Source: Thiohalospira halophila DSM 15071
Lineage (GTDB): Bacteria; Pseudomonadota; Gammaproteobacteria; Thiohalospirales; Thiohalospiraceae
DNA length: 64,000 nucleotides
Direction of reading: 5' to 3'
Assembly (NCBI RefSeq): GCF_900112605.1
Contig: NZ_FOMJ01000009.1
Coordinates: 50,241 to 114,240, forward strand
Shown: positions 51,390 through 61,366 of the stretch, piece by piece
Layout: every line of letters starts with the position of its first letter
How positions within the stretch are numbered: the stretch's first letter is position 1
Notes under the pieces: generated by a model
Told to the model about the DNA's origin: nothing
Seen by the model: the letters and a program-made list of their open reading frames with translations, nothing else
The model's database searches: none
Program-made: the position numbers and the translations under genes

Positions 51390-51581
51390 ATGCAAGGCCC
51401 CAAGGAGATGACCCCCAACGCCGCCCAGCGCTACGAGGTCACCCACGACGACCTCCCGCTGCACTGCCCCATGGACGGTATGAGCCTGTGGAACTCGCAC
51501 CCCCGCGTCTACCTCCCCATCGAGGAGACCGGCAAGGCGATGTGCCCCTACTGCGGCGCGGAATACATCCTCAAGGGCTGA
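51390..51581 (+). CDS. Zinc-finger (zf-CHCC) domain protein
   Basis: The 63-residue protein carries LHCPMDGMSLWNSHPRVYLP and GKAMCPYCGAEYIL, the C-H-C-C zinc site of the family related to mitochondrial NDUFS6. The bacterial role is not established. GGAGAG precedes the ATG. Its end overlaps the convergent iron-sulfur gene by 11 bp. Confidence 0.85.
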   Translation: MQGPKEMTPNAAQRYEVTHDDLPLHCPMDGMSLWNSHPRVYLPIEETGKAMCPYCGAEYILKG

Positions 51582-52812
51582 TCCCGGCCACCCCGAAGGC
51601 GCGCGCCGCCAGCTCCACCGGATGGACCACCCGGGCGGCCGGCCCGCCGGCGGCCAGGTGCAGCGCACAGCCGGGATTGGTGGTGGCCAGCCAGTCGGCA
51701 TCGGCGGCGGCCGCCACCTTCGGCGCGCGCAGCTCGGCGGCCCACTCGGGATTCTCCAGGAACCAGGTCCCCGCCGCGCCACAGCACTGGTCGTTACCGG
51801 CCAGCTCCGCGACCTCCAGCCCCGGGATACGCTGTAACAGCGCCGCCGCGGCGCCCCCGTCGCGCAGGGCATTGCGGGCGGTGCAGGGCTGGTGCACCCG
51901 CACCCGGCCGGACAGGGCCCCCGGCTCGGCGGCCCACTCGGCATCCGCCAGGAAGCGGCTCGCCTCCACCACCTCCACGCCCTCGAAGAGGGCGTAGCGC
52001 TCCGGGTACTCCGCCAGGTGGGCGCCACAGCCCGTGGCCAGGTGGATCACCGTATCGGCCCCGGTGAAGGCCGCCGCATTCTCCGCCGCCAGCCGTTGCG
52101 GCTCGTCGGCCTCCCCGGCGTGGGCATGGAGCGCCCCGCAGCAGTTCTGCCCCGGCGGCACGTCGACGGCGTAGCCCAGGCGGTTGAGCAGGCCGACGGT
52201 CAGCGCCAGCCGGTGGGCATCGGTATGGCGGGCGATGCAGCCCAGGAAGAGGGCGACCCGCCCCCGCTCCTCCCCCTCGGCGGGGTAGTGGGCCTCCCAG
52301 CGCTGCCGGGGGGGCAGGGCGGGGAGCTCCGTCAGGGCGGTCTCCAGCCCCAGTCGCCGGGCCACGCCGGTCCGGCGCGCCAGGCCGGGCAGACCCAGCC
52401 GCTGGGCCCAGCGCAGCAGGCTCATCGCCCCGGCCAGACGGCGGGGATGGGCCAGCAGCCCGTCACGTCCCAGGCGGCCCAGCCGGCGATGGGCAGTCGG
52501 CTCCGCCGGGGCGGTCATGCGGCGGCCGGCGTCGAGGATCCGGCCGTAGGGGACATCCGCCGGGCAGACCCGCTCACAGGCCCGGCAGGCCAGGCAGTGG
52601 TCCAGGTGTGCCCGACCGCGGTCGGTGAGGTCGAGCTGCCCCTCCGCCAGCCCCTGGAGCAGGGCGATCCGCCCGCGCGGGGATTCGGCCTCGCTGCCGG
52701 TGAGCCGGTAGGTGGGGCAGTGGGGCAGACACAGGCCGCACTTCACGCACCGGTCGGCCATCTCCAGGGGGAACTCGGCTCGGGCTTCCTCGTCCAGGGG
52801 GAGTCGGGGCAT
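51571..52812 (-). CDS. GlcF-like iron-sulfur protein
   Basis: The 413-residue protein has two 4Fe-4S motifs (CVKCGLCLPHCPTY near 22-35 and CLACRACERVCPADVPYG near 73-90) and two cysteine-rich CCG domains (GQNCCGALHAHAG and NDQCCGAAGTWF), the layout of glycolate oxidase subunit F. No glcD or glcE is adjacent, so the electron-donor partner is unknown and the name is only a family call. The start at 52812 is chosen by homology; its ribosome site (GAGGAA) is rather far. Confidence 0.82.
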   Translation of the reverse strand: MPRLPLDEEARAEFPLEMADRCVKCGLCLPHCPTYRLTGSEAESPRGRIALLQGLAEGQLDLTDRGRAHLDHCLACRACERVCPADVPYGRILDAGRRMTAPAEPTAHRRLGRLGRDGLLAHPRRLAGAMSLLRWAQRLGLPGLARRTGVARRLGLETALTELPALPPRQRWEAHYPAEGEERGRVALFLGCIARHTDAHRLALTVGLLNRLGYAVDVPPGQNCCGALHAHAGEADEPQRLAAENAAAFTGADTVIHLATGCGAHLAEYPERYALFEGVEVVEASRFLADAEWAAEPGALSGRVRVHQPCTARNALRDGGAAAALLQRIPGLEVAELAGNDQCCGAAGTWFLENPEWAAELRAPKVAAAADADWLATTNPGCALHLAAGGPAARVVHPVELAARAFGVAGISP

Positions 52813-52924
52813 TGCGTCTGTTCGTTCCTCGGGCAGGGAGAATTGGGAAGGGGGCGCCGGTTCATAGTACGCTATGACCCGTTTACCGTAGCACACCCGC
52901 CCACTCGCGGCCCCGGAGGAAACC

Positions 52925-53677
52925 ATGTTCCGATCCAGTCTGCCGACCCTGGCCCTGTGCCTGGCGACGAGCCCCGTCGCGGCCCAGGACGAAGTCTTCC
53001 AGGGCACCCGGGATGCCGAGCCCCTGGAACGCGTGGAGGAGCCCTCCTGGTCGGCGGAGATCGAACTGGGCATGGTGGATACCAGCGGCAACACCAACAC
53101 CAATACCACCAACGGTGGTGCCACGGTGGTCCACGAACGCGACTACTGGCGCCACCGGGGCGAGATCAGCGCCCTGCGCGCCCGGGAAGAGGGCGTGACC
53201 ACCGCCGAGCGGTACACCGCCGCCGCCAAGTCCGACTACAAGTTCCGCCCGCGGGACTACGTCTTCGTCGCCCTGCGCTACGAGGACGACCGCTTCAACG
53301 GCTACGACTACCGCGCCTCCGAGGCGGTGGGCTACGGCCGCAAGGTCCTCGACAGCGACCGTTTCGAGCTGGATGCGGAGATCGGTGCCGGCGCCCGCCA
53401 GGAACGCGTCGAGGATGGCGAGCAGACCAACGAGAGCCTGGGCCGCCTGGCCGGGGATTTCCGCTGGCAGCTCTCGGAGACGGCCAAGTTCAGCCAGACC
53501 CTGCTCATGGAGGTGGACGGCGGCACCTATACCCGCTCGGTCACCGGTCTCTCCGCCCGCGTGGTCGAGAGCCTCTCCATGAAGCTCTCCCACGAGATCC
53601 GGCGCAACACCGATGTCCCGGCGGATACCAAGGACACCGACACCGTCACCTCCATCAACCTGGTCTATTCCCTCTGA
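52925..53677 (+). CDS. DUF481 outer-membrane barrel (YdiY-like)
   Basis: The 250-residue protein has a signal peptide (RSSLPTLALCLATSPVAAQ) and the DUF481 pattern: WSAEIELGMVDTSGNTNTNT, then alternating strands such as YVFVALRYEDDRFNGYDY and FELDAEIGAGARQE, ending in SINLVYSL. Members are predicted outer-membrane barrels of unknown function, often salt-induced. GGAGGA precedes the ATG. The next gene follows after 3 bp. Confidence 0.85.
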   Translation: MFRSSLPTLALCLATSPVAAQDEVFQGTRDAEPLERVEEPSWSAEIELGMVDTSGNTNTNTTNGGATVVHERDYWRHRGEISALRAREEGVTTAERYTAAAKSDYKFRPRDYVFVALRYEDDRFNGYDYRASEAVGYGRKVLDSDRFELDAEIGAGARQERVEDGEQTNESLGRLAGDFRWQLSETAKFSQTLLMEVDGGTYTRSVTGLSARVVESLSMKLSHEIRRNTDVPADTKDTDTVTSINLVYSL

Positions 53678-53680
53678 ATC

Positions 53681-53995
53681 ATGAGCTACTACCGCCACCA
53701 CCTCTTCTTCTGTACCAACAGCCGCGACGACGGCAAGCAGTGCTGCGCCAACGCCGATGCCGAGGCCATGCGCGCCTACGCCAAGGAGCAGTGCCGGGAG
53801 CGCGGCATCCACGGCCCCGACGGCGTGCGCGTGAACATCGCCGGCTGCCTGGGCCGTTGCAGCGAGGGGCCGGTAGTCGTGGTCTACCCCGAGGGCACCT
53901 GGTACACCTACATCGACCAGGAGGACATCGATGACATCATCGAGGGACACCTGGTGGGTGGTGTCCCCGTGGAACGCCTCAAGCTCGACCCATGA
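53681..53995 (+). CDS. (2Fe-2S) ferredoxin of the thioredoxin-like type
   Basis: The 104-residue protein has HLFFCTNSRDDGKQCCAN (C11, C21, C22) and GCLGRCSEGPVVVVYPEG (C56, C60), the four-ligand site of thioredoxin-like 2Fe-2S ferredoxins. The ACIDIC tail DQEDIDDIIEGHL fits a docking helix. Electron-transfer partners are unknown. It is coupled to the hydrolase gene by an ATGA overlap and follows the DUF481 gene closely. Confidence 0.87.
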   Translation: MSYYRHHLFFCTNSRDDGKQCCANADAEAMRAYAKEQCRERGIHGPDGVRVNIAGCLGRCSEGPVVVVYPEGTWYTYIDQEDIDDIIEGHLVGGVPVERLKLDP

Positions 53996-54702
53996 CCGAC
54001 GACATCGGGCGCGCCCACCTGCATGCCTTCCACCGCTACGACGGTCTGGAAGAGGCGCCGGCCTTCGGCCCCCGGCTGATGCTGGAGGGGCCGGCGGGGC
54101 CGCTGGAGGCCCTGGTGGACGCCCCCGACAACCCACTCCCCGGCGCGCCGGTGGCCGTGGTCTGCCACCCCCATCCCCGGTATGCGGGGACCATGCAGAA
54201 CAAGGTCACCCACATGATCGCCACCGCCCTGGCCGATGCCGGGGTGGTGGCGGTGCGCTTCAACTTCCGCGGCGTGGGGCGCAGCGCCGGGCGCTACGAC
54301 GGCGGCCGGGGCGAGGCGACGGACCTCGCCGCGGTGGCCGGCTGGGCCCGGGCGCGCCTGCCGGACGCCCCCCTGTGGCTGGCCGGCTTCTCCTTCGGCG
54401 CCTACGTGGTGATGCGCGCCCAGGCGGAGCTGGAGCCGGCGCGGCTGCTGCTGGTGGCCCCGCCGGTGGATCTCTTCGACTTCACCTCGGTGGCCGACCC
54501 GGTCGCCCCGCTCACGGTCATCCAGGGCGGGCGCGACGAGGTGGTCTCGCCGCCGGCGGTCTCCGAGTGGACCGCGGCGCTGCCCGGCAAGCCCCACTAC
54601 CGCTGGATGGCCGACGCCGACCACTTCTTCCACGGCCGCATGAACCGGCTGCGGGAGGCCGTCCACCGGGAGGCCACGCATGCGATTCAGACTCAGTCTT
54701 GA
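53992..54702 (+). CDS. Alpha/beta hydrolase (COG2945-like)
   Basis: The 236-residue protein shows VAVVCHPHPRYAGTMQNKV, FNFRGVGRSAGRYDGG, the nucleophile elbow GFSFGA (S134), GRDEVVS and the catalytic histidine in ADADHFFHG. No lid domain or signal peptide is apparent. It is an intracellular serine hydrolase of unknown substrate. The ATGA overlap with the ferredoxin gene fixes the start; a later ATG at 54079 would also include the core. Its stop codon overlaps the -35 of the candidate small RNA gene. Confidence 0.82.
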   Translation: MTDDIGRAHLHAFHRYDGLEEAPAFGPRLMLEGPAGPLEALVDAPDNPLPGAPVAVVCHPHPRYAGTMQNKVTHMIATALADAGVVAVRFNFRGVGRSAGRYDGGRGEATDLAAVAGWARARLPDAPLWLAGFSFGAYVVMRAQAELEPARLLLVAPPVDLFDFTSVADPVAPLTVIQGGRDEVVSPPAVSEWTAALPGKPHYRWMADADHFFHGRMNRLREAVHREATHAIQTQS

Positions 54703-54734
54703 CAGACCCGGGGCTATATTAGAGAATCATTATC
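54699..54734 (+). promoter_or_regulatory. Promoter with Fur-box-like site for a candidate small RNA
   Basis: TTGACA (54699-54704) and GAGAAT (54722-54727) are 17 bp apart. The same -10 lies in GAGAATCATTATC (54722-54734), which matches the Fur 6-1-6 core GATAAT-C-ATTATC at 12 of 13 positions. Fur would therefore occlude the -10 and start point. Confidence 0.65.
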
Positions 54735-54814
54735 GAGGTCCGACGCATCGGACCTCGACTCCTCCATCCTCCTTTGGTGGTTTCGCGCGGCCTTCGGGTC
54801 GCGCGATTTTTTTT
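54734..54814 (+). ncRNA. Candidate Fur-regulated small RNA (about 80 nt)
   Basis: From the predicted start near 54734 the RNA would fold into three hairpins. The first is a perfect 9-bp stem (CGAGGTCCG 54734-54742 with CGGACCTCG 54749-54757). The second is a short stem (CCATC 54764-54768 with GGTGG 54776-54780) exposing the loop CTCCTTT, complementary to Shine-Dalgarno sequence. The third is the terminator ending in eight T. No ORF is present. Architecture and iron-box promoter resemble RyhB/PrrF-class regulators in concept; no sequence homology is claimed. Confidence 0.6.
54783..54814 (+). terminator. Strong Rho-independent terminator
   Basis: A 10-bp stem (TCGCGCGGCC 54783-54792 with GGTCGCGCGA 54797-54806, one G-T pair) closes a TTCG loop and is followed by eight T (54807-54814). 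The T run is on the plus strand only, so it does not serve lpxL. Confidence 0.92.
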
Positions 54815-54894
54815 GTGCCCTGCAGGGGTCGGGTCTCGAATTTTCAACTTAACCCCCGCGGCCGCTTTCGTCGGCGAGACCGGGGGTGCGCGAC

Positions 54895-55857
54895 TCAGTA
54901 GATCGGGGGCTCGCCCTTGGGGCGCGTGCGATAACGGGCGTGGAGCCAGAGGTACTGGTCCGGCGTGCGGCGGACCTCTTCCTCGATGGCGGCGTTGATG
55001 CGCGTGGCATCCTCCACGTCGTCGCCGGTGGGGAAGTCCTCCAGGGCCGGGGCCAGGCGCAGGTGCCAGCAGTTGCCCGGGCGGCGCTCCGAGTAGAGGG
55101 GGACCACGGGGGCCCCGGATGTCCTGGCGATCCGGCCGGTCATGGGCACGGTCGCCGCCAACGTCCCCATGAAGGGGGCGAAGACGGAGCGCTTGCGGCC
55201 GAAGTCCTGGTCCGGGGCGTACCAGACCACGCCCCCCCGCTTGAAGGCGCGCAGCATGGCCCGCATGTCGCGGCTCTCCGGCAGGCCGGCGAAGAGCTTC
55301 TTGCGCTGGTTGACCATGACCCGGTCGAAGACGGGATTGGTCGCCGCCTTGTAGGTGGGATAGAGGTCGGGGACGTGGCGCCGCAGGAGCCGGCCGCTGA
55401 TCTCCAGGGTGGTGTAGTGGCCGCCCAGCAGGAGGATCCCCTTGCCCTGCGCCCGGGCGGCCTCCAGGTGCTCCAGCCCCTCGATGGTGTAGCGCCGCGC
55501 CAGCCGCCGCTCCGAGGCCCACCAGGAGAGCGCCCCCTCCACGCCGCCACGCAGACCGGCGCGGAAGGCGCCGCGCTCCAGCCGGCGGCGCTCCGCCTCC
55601 GGCTTCTCCGGGAAGGCGGTGGCGAGGTTCACGCGCACGACATGGCGCCGTCCGGGCATGAGCGCCCAGCCCAGGGTCCCAAGGCCATCCGCCACGGCGC
55701 CCAGGACGGGAATGGGCACGAAGGCCATGAGCCGCAGCAGCCCCAGCCCGACCCAGGTGGGCCAGAAGCGCGGGTGGGCCGGGTGGCTCTCGGCGCGGCG
55801 GCGGTTGCGCTCCTTGCGCCGCTGCTTGCGGCGTTTCTTGCGGTCCTCGGCACTCAT
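54895..55857 (-). CDS. LpxL/HtrB-family lipid A biosynthesis acyltransferase
   Basis: The 320-residue protein has a basic N-terminus (DRKKRRKQRRKERNRRR), a membrane anchor (about 34-55) and the lysophospholipid acyltransferase core with H147 and E152 (GGHYTTLE), KAATNPVFDRVMV and WYAPDQDFG. The H-X4-E motif is that of late acyltransferases that add secondary acyl chains to lipid A at the inner membrane. It overlaps the upstream hydrolase gene by 4 bp (ATGA). Whether it adds laurate, myristate or palmitoleate cannot be told. Confidence 0.87.
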   Translation of the reverse strand: MSAEDRKKRRKQRRKERNRRRAESHPAHPRFWPTWVGLGLLRLMAFVPIPVLGAVADGLGTLGWALMPGRRHVVRVNLATAFPEKPEAERRRLERGAFRAGLRGGVEGALSWWASERRLARRYTIEGLEHLEAARAQGKGILLLGGHYTTLEISGRLLRRHVPDLYPTYKAATNPVFDRVMVNQRKKLFAGLPESRDMRAMLRAFKRGGVVWYAPDQDFGRKRSVFAPFMGTLAATVPMTGRIARTSGAPVVPLYSERRPGNCWHLRLAPALEDFPTGDDVEDATRINAAIEEEVRRTPDQYLWLHARYRTRPKGEPPIY

Positions 55858-56408
55858 CGCGGCAGCAGGGCCGTTACGGCCTTGAAGCGCTCATGGCCGG
55901 CATCGCGCAGCCACTCGAACAGGATGGATTCGGTCACGGTCACCCCCACGCCGGCGTGGGCCAACCGGGCGAGGGCGCGCTCGTGGTTGGCCGGGTCCCG
56001 GGAGCAGACGGCATCGGCGGCGACGAAGACGGTCCGACCGGTGGCGGCCAGCTCCAGGGCGGTCTGGGTGATGCAGACGTGGGTCTCCATGCCGGCCAGG
56101 ATGATCTGCTCCGAATCGCCCAGGGCCGCCTCGAAGCCGTCGGCGCGGCAGCAGGAGAAGCCGGTCTTGTCCACGGTGGGCGCCTCGGCCAGCAGCTCCG
56201 CCAGTTCCGGCTCCGTCTCCCCCAGGCCGCGCGGATACTGGCGGGTGACCAGCCGCGGGATCGCCAGCTCGGCGGCGGCCCGGGCCAGGGCGCCGGCGTG
56301 GTCGAGGACCCGGCGGCGCTCACTCTCGGCCATGGCGGCGGCCAGGCGCGCCTGGATATCGACGAAGACGAGGCGGCTGGTGGCGACGTTGCAGAGCTCG
56401 GCGGTCAT
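55854..56408 (-). CDS. Isochorismatase-family cysteine hydrolase (YcaC-like)
   Basis: The 184-residue protein has the catalytic triad of the family: D17 (VFVDIQARL), K81 (TVDKTGFSC) and C112 (GMETHVCITQT). The segment GMETHVCITQTALEL is typical of YcaC-like hydrolases, whose physiological substrate is unknown. GGAGGTT precedes the ATG. It is coupled to lpxL by ATGA and lies 15 bp after the rhodanese gene. Confidence 0.87.
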   Translation of the reverse strand: MTAELCNVATSRLVFVDIQARLAAAMAESERRRVLDHAGALARAAAELAIPRLVTRQYPRGLGETEPELAELLAEAPTVDKTGFSCCRADGFEAALGDSEQIILAGMETHVCITQTALELAATGRTVFVAADAVCSRDPANHERALARLAHAGVGVTVTESILFEWLRDAGHERFKAVTALLPR

Positions 56409-56423
56409 GGCGGAACCTCCGAC

Positions 56424-56744
56424 CTAGTAGCGCGGGGTGGCGGGATCGACGGCCTGCGACCAGCGATCGATCCCGCCGGTGAGGTTGATCACGTCGGCAA
56501 AGCCCTGGTGTTCCAGGAAGTAGGCGGCCTGGAGGCTGCGCACGCCGTGGTGGCAGAGGACCACCAGCGGCTCGGCCGGATCCAGCTCCTCCGCCGCCCG
56601 GCTCGGCAGCTCCCCCAGGGGGATGAGCGTGGAGTTCGGCAGGTGCGCGACCTCGTACTCCCAGGGCTCGCGCACATCCAGGATGCGCGGGGCCTCGCCG
56701 GCCTCCAGCCACGCCTTGAATTCGGCGGGTTCGACCTGGCGCAT
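56424..56744 (-). CDS. Single-domain rhodanese-like protein
   Basis: The 106-residue protein is a lone rhodanese domain with ILDVREPWEYEVAHLPNS, the active cysteine C64 in VVLCHHGVRS and a final NLTGGIDRWS. GlpE-like proteins of this size transfer sulfane sulfur to cyanide or thiols. The start at 56744 is 8 bp after the pcm stop, so it is likely cotranscribed; the ribosome site is weak. Confidence 0.87.
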   Translation of the reverse strand: MRQVEPAEFKAWLEAGEAPRILDVREPWEYEVAHLPNSTLIPLGELPSRAAEELDPAEPLVVLCHHGVRSLQAAYFLEHQGFADVINLTGGIDRWSQAVDPATPRY

Positions 56745-56752
56745 GGGGCGCT

Positions 56753-57415
56753 TCAGAACTGGAAGCGGTCGGGCTGCGGCGCGTTGAGCAGCGCCGGCAG
56801 GCTGGTCTCGAAGAGCCGCTCGGTGAGGTAGTTCTCCGCGTCCAGCCGGGTGATGACCTCGGCCTCCATGACGGGGTCCTCGCCCTCGATGACGAACAGC
56901 CGCCCGCCCTCGGTGAGCTCCTCGCGGAAGGCCTCGGGGAGCAGCGGCAGGGAGCCGGTGACCACGATGAGGTCGTAGGGGGCGTGACGCGGCCAACCCG
57001 TGGCGGCGTCGCCCACCTCCAGGGTAACGTTGGTGATGTCGTGATCCGCCAGCCGGCGATCGGCCTCGATCTTGAACTCGGGGATGTACTCCACCGAATG
57101 AACGTGGGCGGCGCGCTGCGCCAGCAGAGCGGTCAACCACCCGCTGCCGGTGCCCACCTCCAGCACCCGCTCGTCGGGCTGGATCTCCAGCGCCTGGAGG
57201 ATGCGCGCCTCGACCTTGGGCGCCATCATCACCTGGTCGCGGCCCAGCGGGATCTGGAGGTCGCTGTAGGCCAGGTTGCGATAGGCCTCCGGCACGAACT
57301 CGTCCCGCGGCATCTTCTCCAGAAGCCCGAGCACATCGGGATCCAGGACCTCCCAGGTCCGGATCTGCTGCTCGACCATGTTGTGGCGGGCCTGGACGAA
57401 ATTGAGTTCGGTCAT
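56753..57415 (-). CDS. pcm: Protein-L-isoaspartate O-methyltransferase
   Basis: The 220-residue enzyme shows ARHNMVEQQIRTWEVLDP, DLQIPLGRDQVMMAPKVEAR, the SAM motif VLEVGTGSGWLTALLA and VEYIPEF. It repairs isoaspartyl residues by methylation. The start at 57415 follows GAGGGG; an upstream ATG at 57457 lies in the -10 region. A good promoter lies upstream. It heads the run pcm, rhodanese, isochorismatase, lpxL. Confidence 0.9.
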   Translation of the reverse strand: MTELNFVQARHNMVEQQIRTWEVLDPDVLGLLEKMPRDEFVPEAYRNLAYSDLQIPLGRDQVMMAPKVEARILQALEIQPDERVLEVGTGSGWLTALLAQRAAHVHSVEYIPEFKIEADRRLADHDITNVTLEVGDAATGWPRHAPYDLIVVTGSLPLLPEAFREELTEGGRLFVIEGEDPVMEAEVITRLDAENYLTERLFETSLPALLNAPQPDRFQF

Positions 57416-57456
57416 CGCGAGCCCCTCGCGCGGATAAGGGTGGAAGAACGGCCGCA

Positions 57457-57485
57457 ACGGTACTGTTTTTCCGGCATTCGGGCAA
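57457..57485 (-). promoter_or_regulatory. Candidate pcm promoter
   Basis: On the minus strand TTGCCC and TACCGT are exactly 17 bp apart, 42 bp upstream of the pcm start. No operator is visible. Confidence 0.5.
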
Positions 57486-57545
57486 GTATCCGGGGCCCGT
57501 TCGGGGTTTCCCCCCGGCGCTCCTGTGCTACCCTCCGGGAGATCA

Positions 57546-59625
<2,080 letters not shown>

Positions 59626-59654
59626 CTCCGGCCTGCAATCGACAGGGAGGCGCA

Positions 59655-59684
59655 TTCGCCCTGCTGCCCGGACTGTGGTACAGT
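59655..59684 (+). promoter_or_regulatory. Candidate promoter of the DEAD-box helicase gene
   Basis: TTCGCC (59655-59660) and TACAGT (59679-59684) are 18 bp apart. The -10 is good and the -35 moderate. The predicted start near 59691 gives a leader of about 195 nt. Confidence 0.4.
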
Positions 59685-59690
59685 AGCGGC

Positions 59691-59884
59691 GTTTGTCGAG
59701 GATCGCCCCCGCATTCTATCCCGCCGGGCGATCGACGTACCTGCCGCGTTTGTCCGCGTCTCCGGTACCTGCAAACCGGTCGCGGATGGTCTTCTGCCAG
59801 GACTTCCCGAACCTGAATCCTTCGGCGGCGCCCCCTTTTCGGGGAGCGCCGCCTCCTGGCAGATGACAGTAACGTGGAGCATCC
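59691..59884 (+). promoter_or_regulatory. Long structured 5' leader of the helicase gene
   Basis: At least three hairpins are predicted: GATCGCCC/GGGCGATC (59701-59733), CCGGT/ACCGG (59762-59779), and a large element closed by CTGCCAGGA (59794-59802) with TCCTGGCAG (59854-59862). The large element encloses GGCGGCGCCCCC...GGGGAGCGCCGCC (59824-59853). A 9-bp direct repeat GCGTTTGTC occurs at 59689 and 59746. Long folded leaders are known for cold-shock RNA helicases such as csdA/deaD; control of this gene by its leader is inference. Confidence 0.5.
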
Positions 59885-61171
59885 ATGAATTTTACCGATT
59901 TCGATTTCGGCGACGCCATCCAGCGCGCCATTACCGATCAGGGCTACACCGAGCCCACCCCCATCCAGGCCGAGGCCATTCCCCAGGCCCTGGAGGGTCG
60001 TGACATCCTCGCCAGTGCCGAGACCGGCACCGGCAAGACCGCCGCCTTCACCATGCCGCTGCTGCAGCGCCTGGCCAACGCCCAGAGCGCCGGGGGCAGC
60101 CGCCGCCCGCGCGCCCTGGTGCTGGTCCCCACCCGTGAGCTGGCCGCCCAGGTGGCCGAGAGCGTGCGCACCTACGGTCGCCACCTGAAGCTGCGCTCCG
60201 TGGAGATCGCCGGCGGCGCCGCCATGGGCCCGCAGATGAAGGCCCTGCGCGAGGGCGTGGACGTCATCGTCGCCACCCCGGGCCGGCTGGAGGACCACCT
60301 CCAGCGCGGCACCACCGACCTGGGCGGCGTCGAGACGCTGGTCCTGGACGAGGCCGACCGCATGCTGGACATGGGCTTCCTGCCCGCCATCGAGCGCGTC
60401 ATCGCCAAGCTCCCCAAGGAGCGTCAGACCCTGCTCTTCTCCGCCACCTTCGCGGGCAAGATCCGCAAGCTGGCCAACGGCCTGCTGAACAACCCAGTGG
60501 AGATCGACGTCGCTCGCTCCAACGCGGCCGCCGCCTCCGTCACCCAGAGCGCCTACCACGTGGACTCCGGCCGTCGCCGGGAGCTGCTCAGCCACCTCTT
60601 CGGTGAGCACGACATGGAGCAGGTCCTGGTCTTCGCCCGGACCAAGCGCGGCGCCGACCGCCTGGCCGAGCAGCTGGACAAGGACGGCATCGCCTCCACC
60701 TCCATCCACGGCGACAAGAGCCAGGGTCAGCGCAACAAGGCGCTGGACCGGTTCCGCAAGCGCCGGATCCGCTGCCTCGTGGCCACCGACGTGGCCTCCC
60801 GCGGCATCGACATCGACGAGCTCCCCCACGTGGTGAACTTCGACCTGCCGGACAACCCCGAGGACTACGTCCACCGCATCGGCCGTACCGGCCGCGGCGG
60901 CTCCGAGGGGGCGGCCATCTCCCTGGTCTGCGCCGACCAGCGCGAGCAGTTCGGCGCCATCGAGCGCCTGCTGGGCGGCAGCATCCCGGCCGAGACCGTC
61001 ACCGGCTTCGAGCCCACCGAGAAGGCCCCGGCCCCGCGTCGCTCCAAGGGCAACGGCCGCGGCCGCGGCGGCAACGGCCGCGGTAATGGTGGTGGCGGCC
61101 AGGGTCGCGGTAACGGCGGCGGCCCCCGTCAGCGCCAGGGCGGCCCCCGCCGGGACAACAACCGGGCGTAA
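59885..61171 (+). CDS. rhlE: DEAD-box RNA helicase (RhlE-like)
   Basis: The 428-residue protein has every DEAD-box motif: Q motif PTPIQAEAIPQ, motif I AETGTGKT, VPTRELAAQV, DEAD (VLDEADRMLDMGF), SAT (LFSATF) and HRIGRTGR. The basic Gly/Arg/Asn-rich tail (about 380-428) fits RhlE and RNA binding. It unwinds short RNA duplexes in ribosome assembly and RNA decay. The RhlE assignment against other DEAD-box proteins is moderate. The start at 59885 follows GTGGAGC. Confidence 0.85.
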   Translation: MNFTDFDFGDAIQRAITDQGYTEPTPIQAEAIPQALEGRDILASAETGTGKTAAFTMPLLQRLANAQSAGGSRRPRALVLVPTRELAAQVAESVRTYGRHLKLRSVEIAGGAAMGPQMKALREGVDVIVATPGRLEDHLQRGTTDLGGVETLVLDEADRMLDMGFLPAIERVIAKLPKERQTLLFSATFAGKIRKLANGLLNNPVEIDVARSNAAAASVTQSAYHVDSGRRRELLSHLFGEHDMEQVLVFARTKRGADRLAEQLDKDGIASTSIHGDKSQGQRNKALDRFRKRRIRCLVATDVASRGIDIDELPHVVNFDLPDNPEDYVHRIGRTGRGGSEGAAISLVCADQREQFGAIERLLGGSIPAETVTGFEPTEKAPAPRRSKGNGRGRGGNGRGNGGGGQGRGNGGGPRQRQGGPRRDNNRA

Positions 61172-61240
61172 GTAACCGCCCGGCCGGCGCTACGGCGCCG
61201 GTGAGCAATGGGAGGGGCCCGTTCCGCGGGCCGCTCCCCC

Positions 61241-61274
61241 AACCCGGGATCGCAGTGCGGTCCCGGGTTTTTTT
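61241..61274 (+). terminator. Rho-independent terminator after the helicase gene
   Basis: AACCCGGGA (61241-61249) and TCCCGGGTT (61261-61269) form a 9-bp stem with an 11-nt loop, followed by further T to 61274. A second GC-rich hairpin (GGGAGGGGCCCG / CGGGCCGCTCCC) lies just before it. Confidence 0.95.
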
Positions 61275-61366
61275 ATGCTTCCTTATTCACTGGCTCGAGA
61301 TCTGACCGCTTCTTCACGAAAGAAGCGCTGTGTAGCTGTCATCCGAATGAACGCTCCTTCGATTTC

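Noticed and set aside
61296..61345. Second attC-like site after the 365-residue ORF
   Set aside because: The hairpin CGCTTCTT/AAGAAGCG is flanked by GTCAGAT and GGATGAC on the minus strand, but both fall short of the R-box consensus. Kept only as a possible decayed attC or a terminator.
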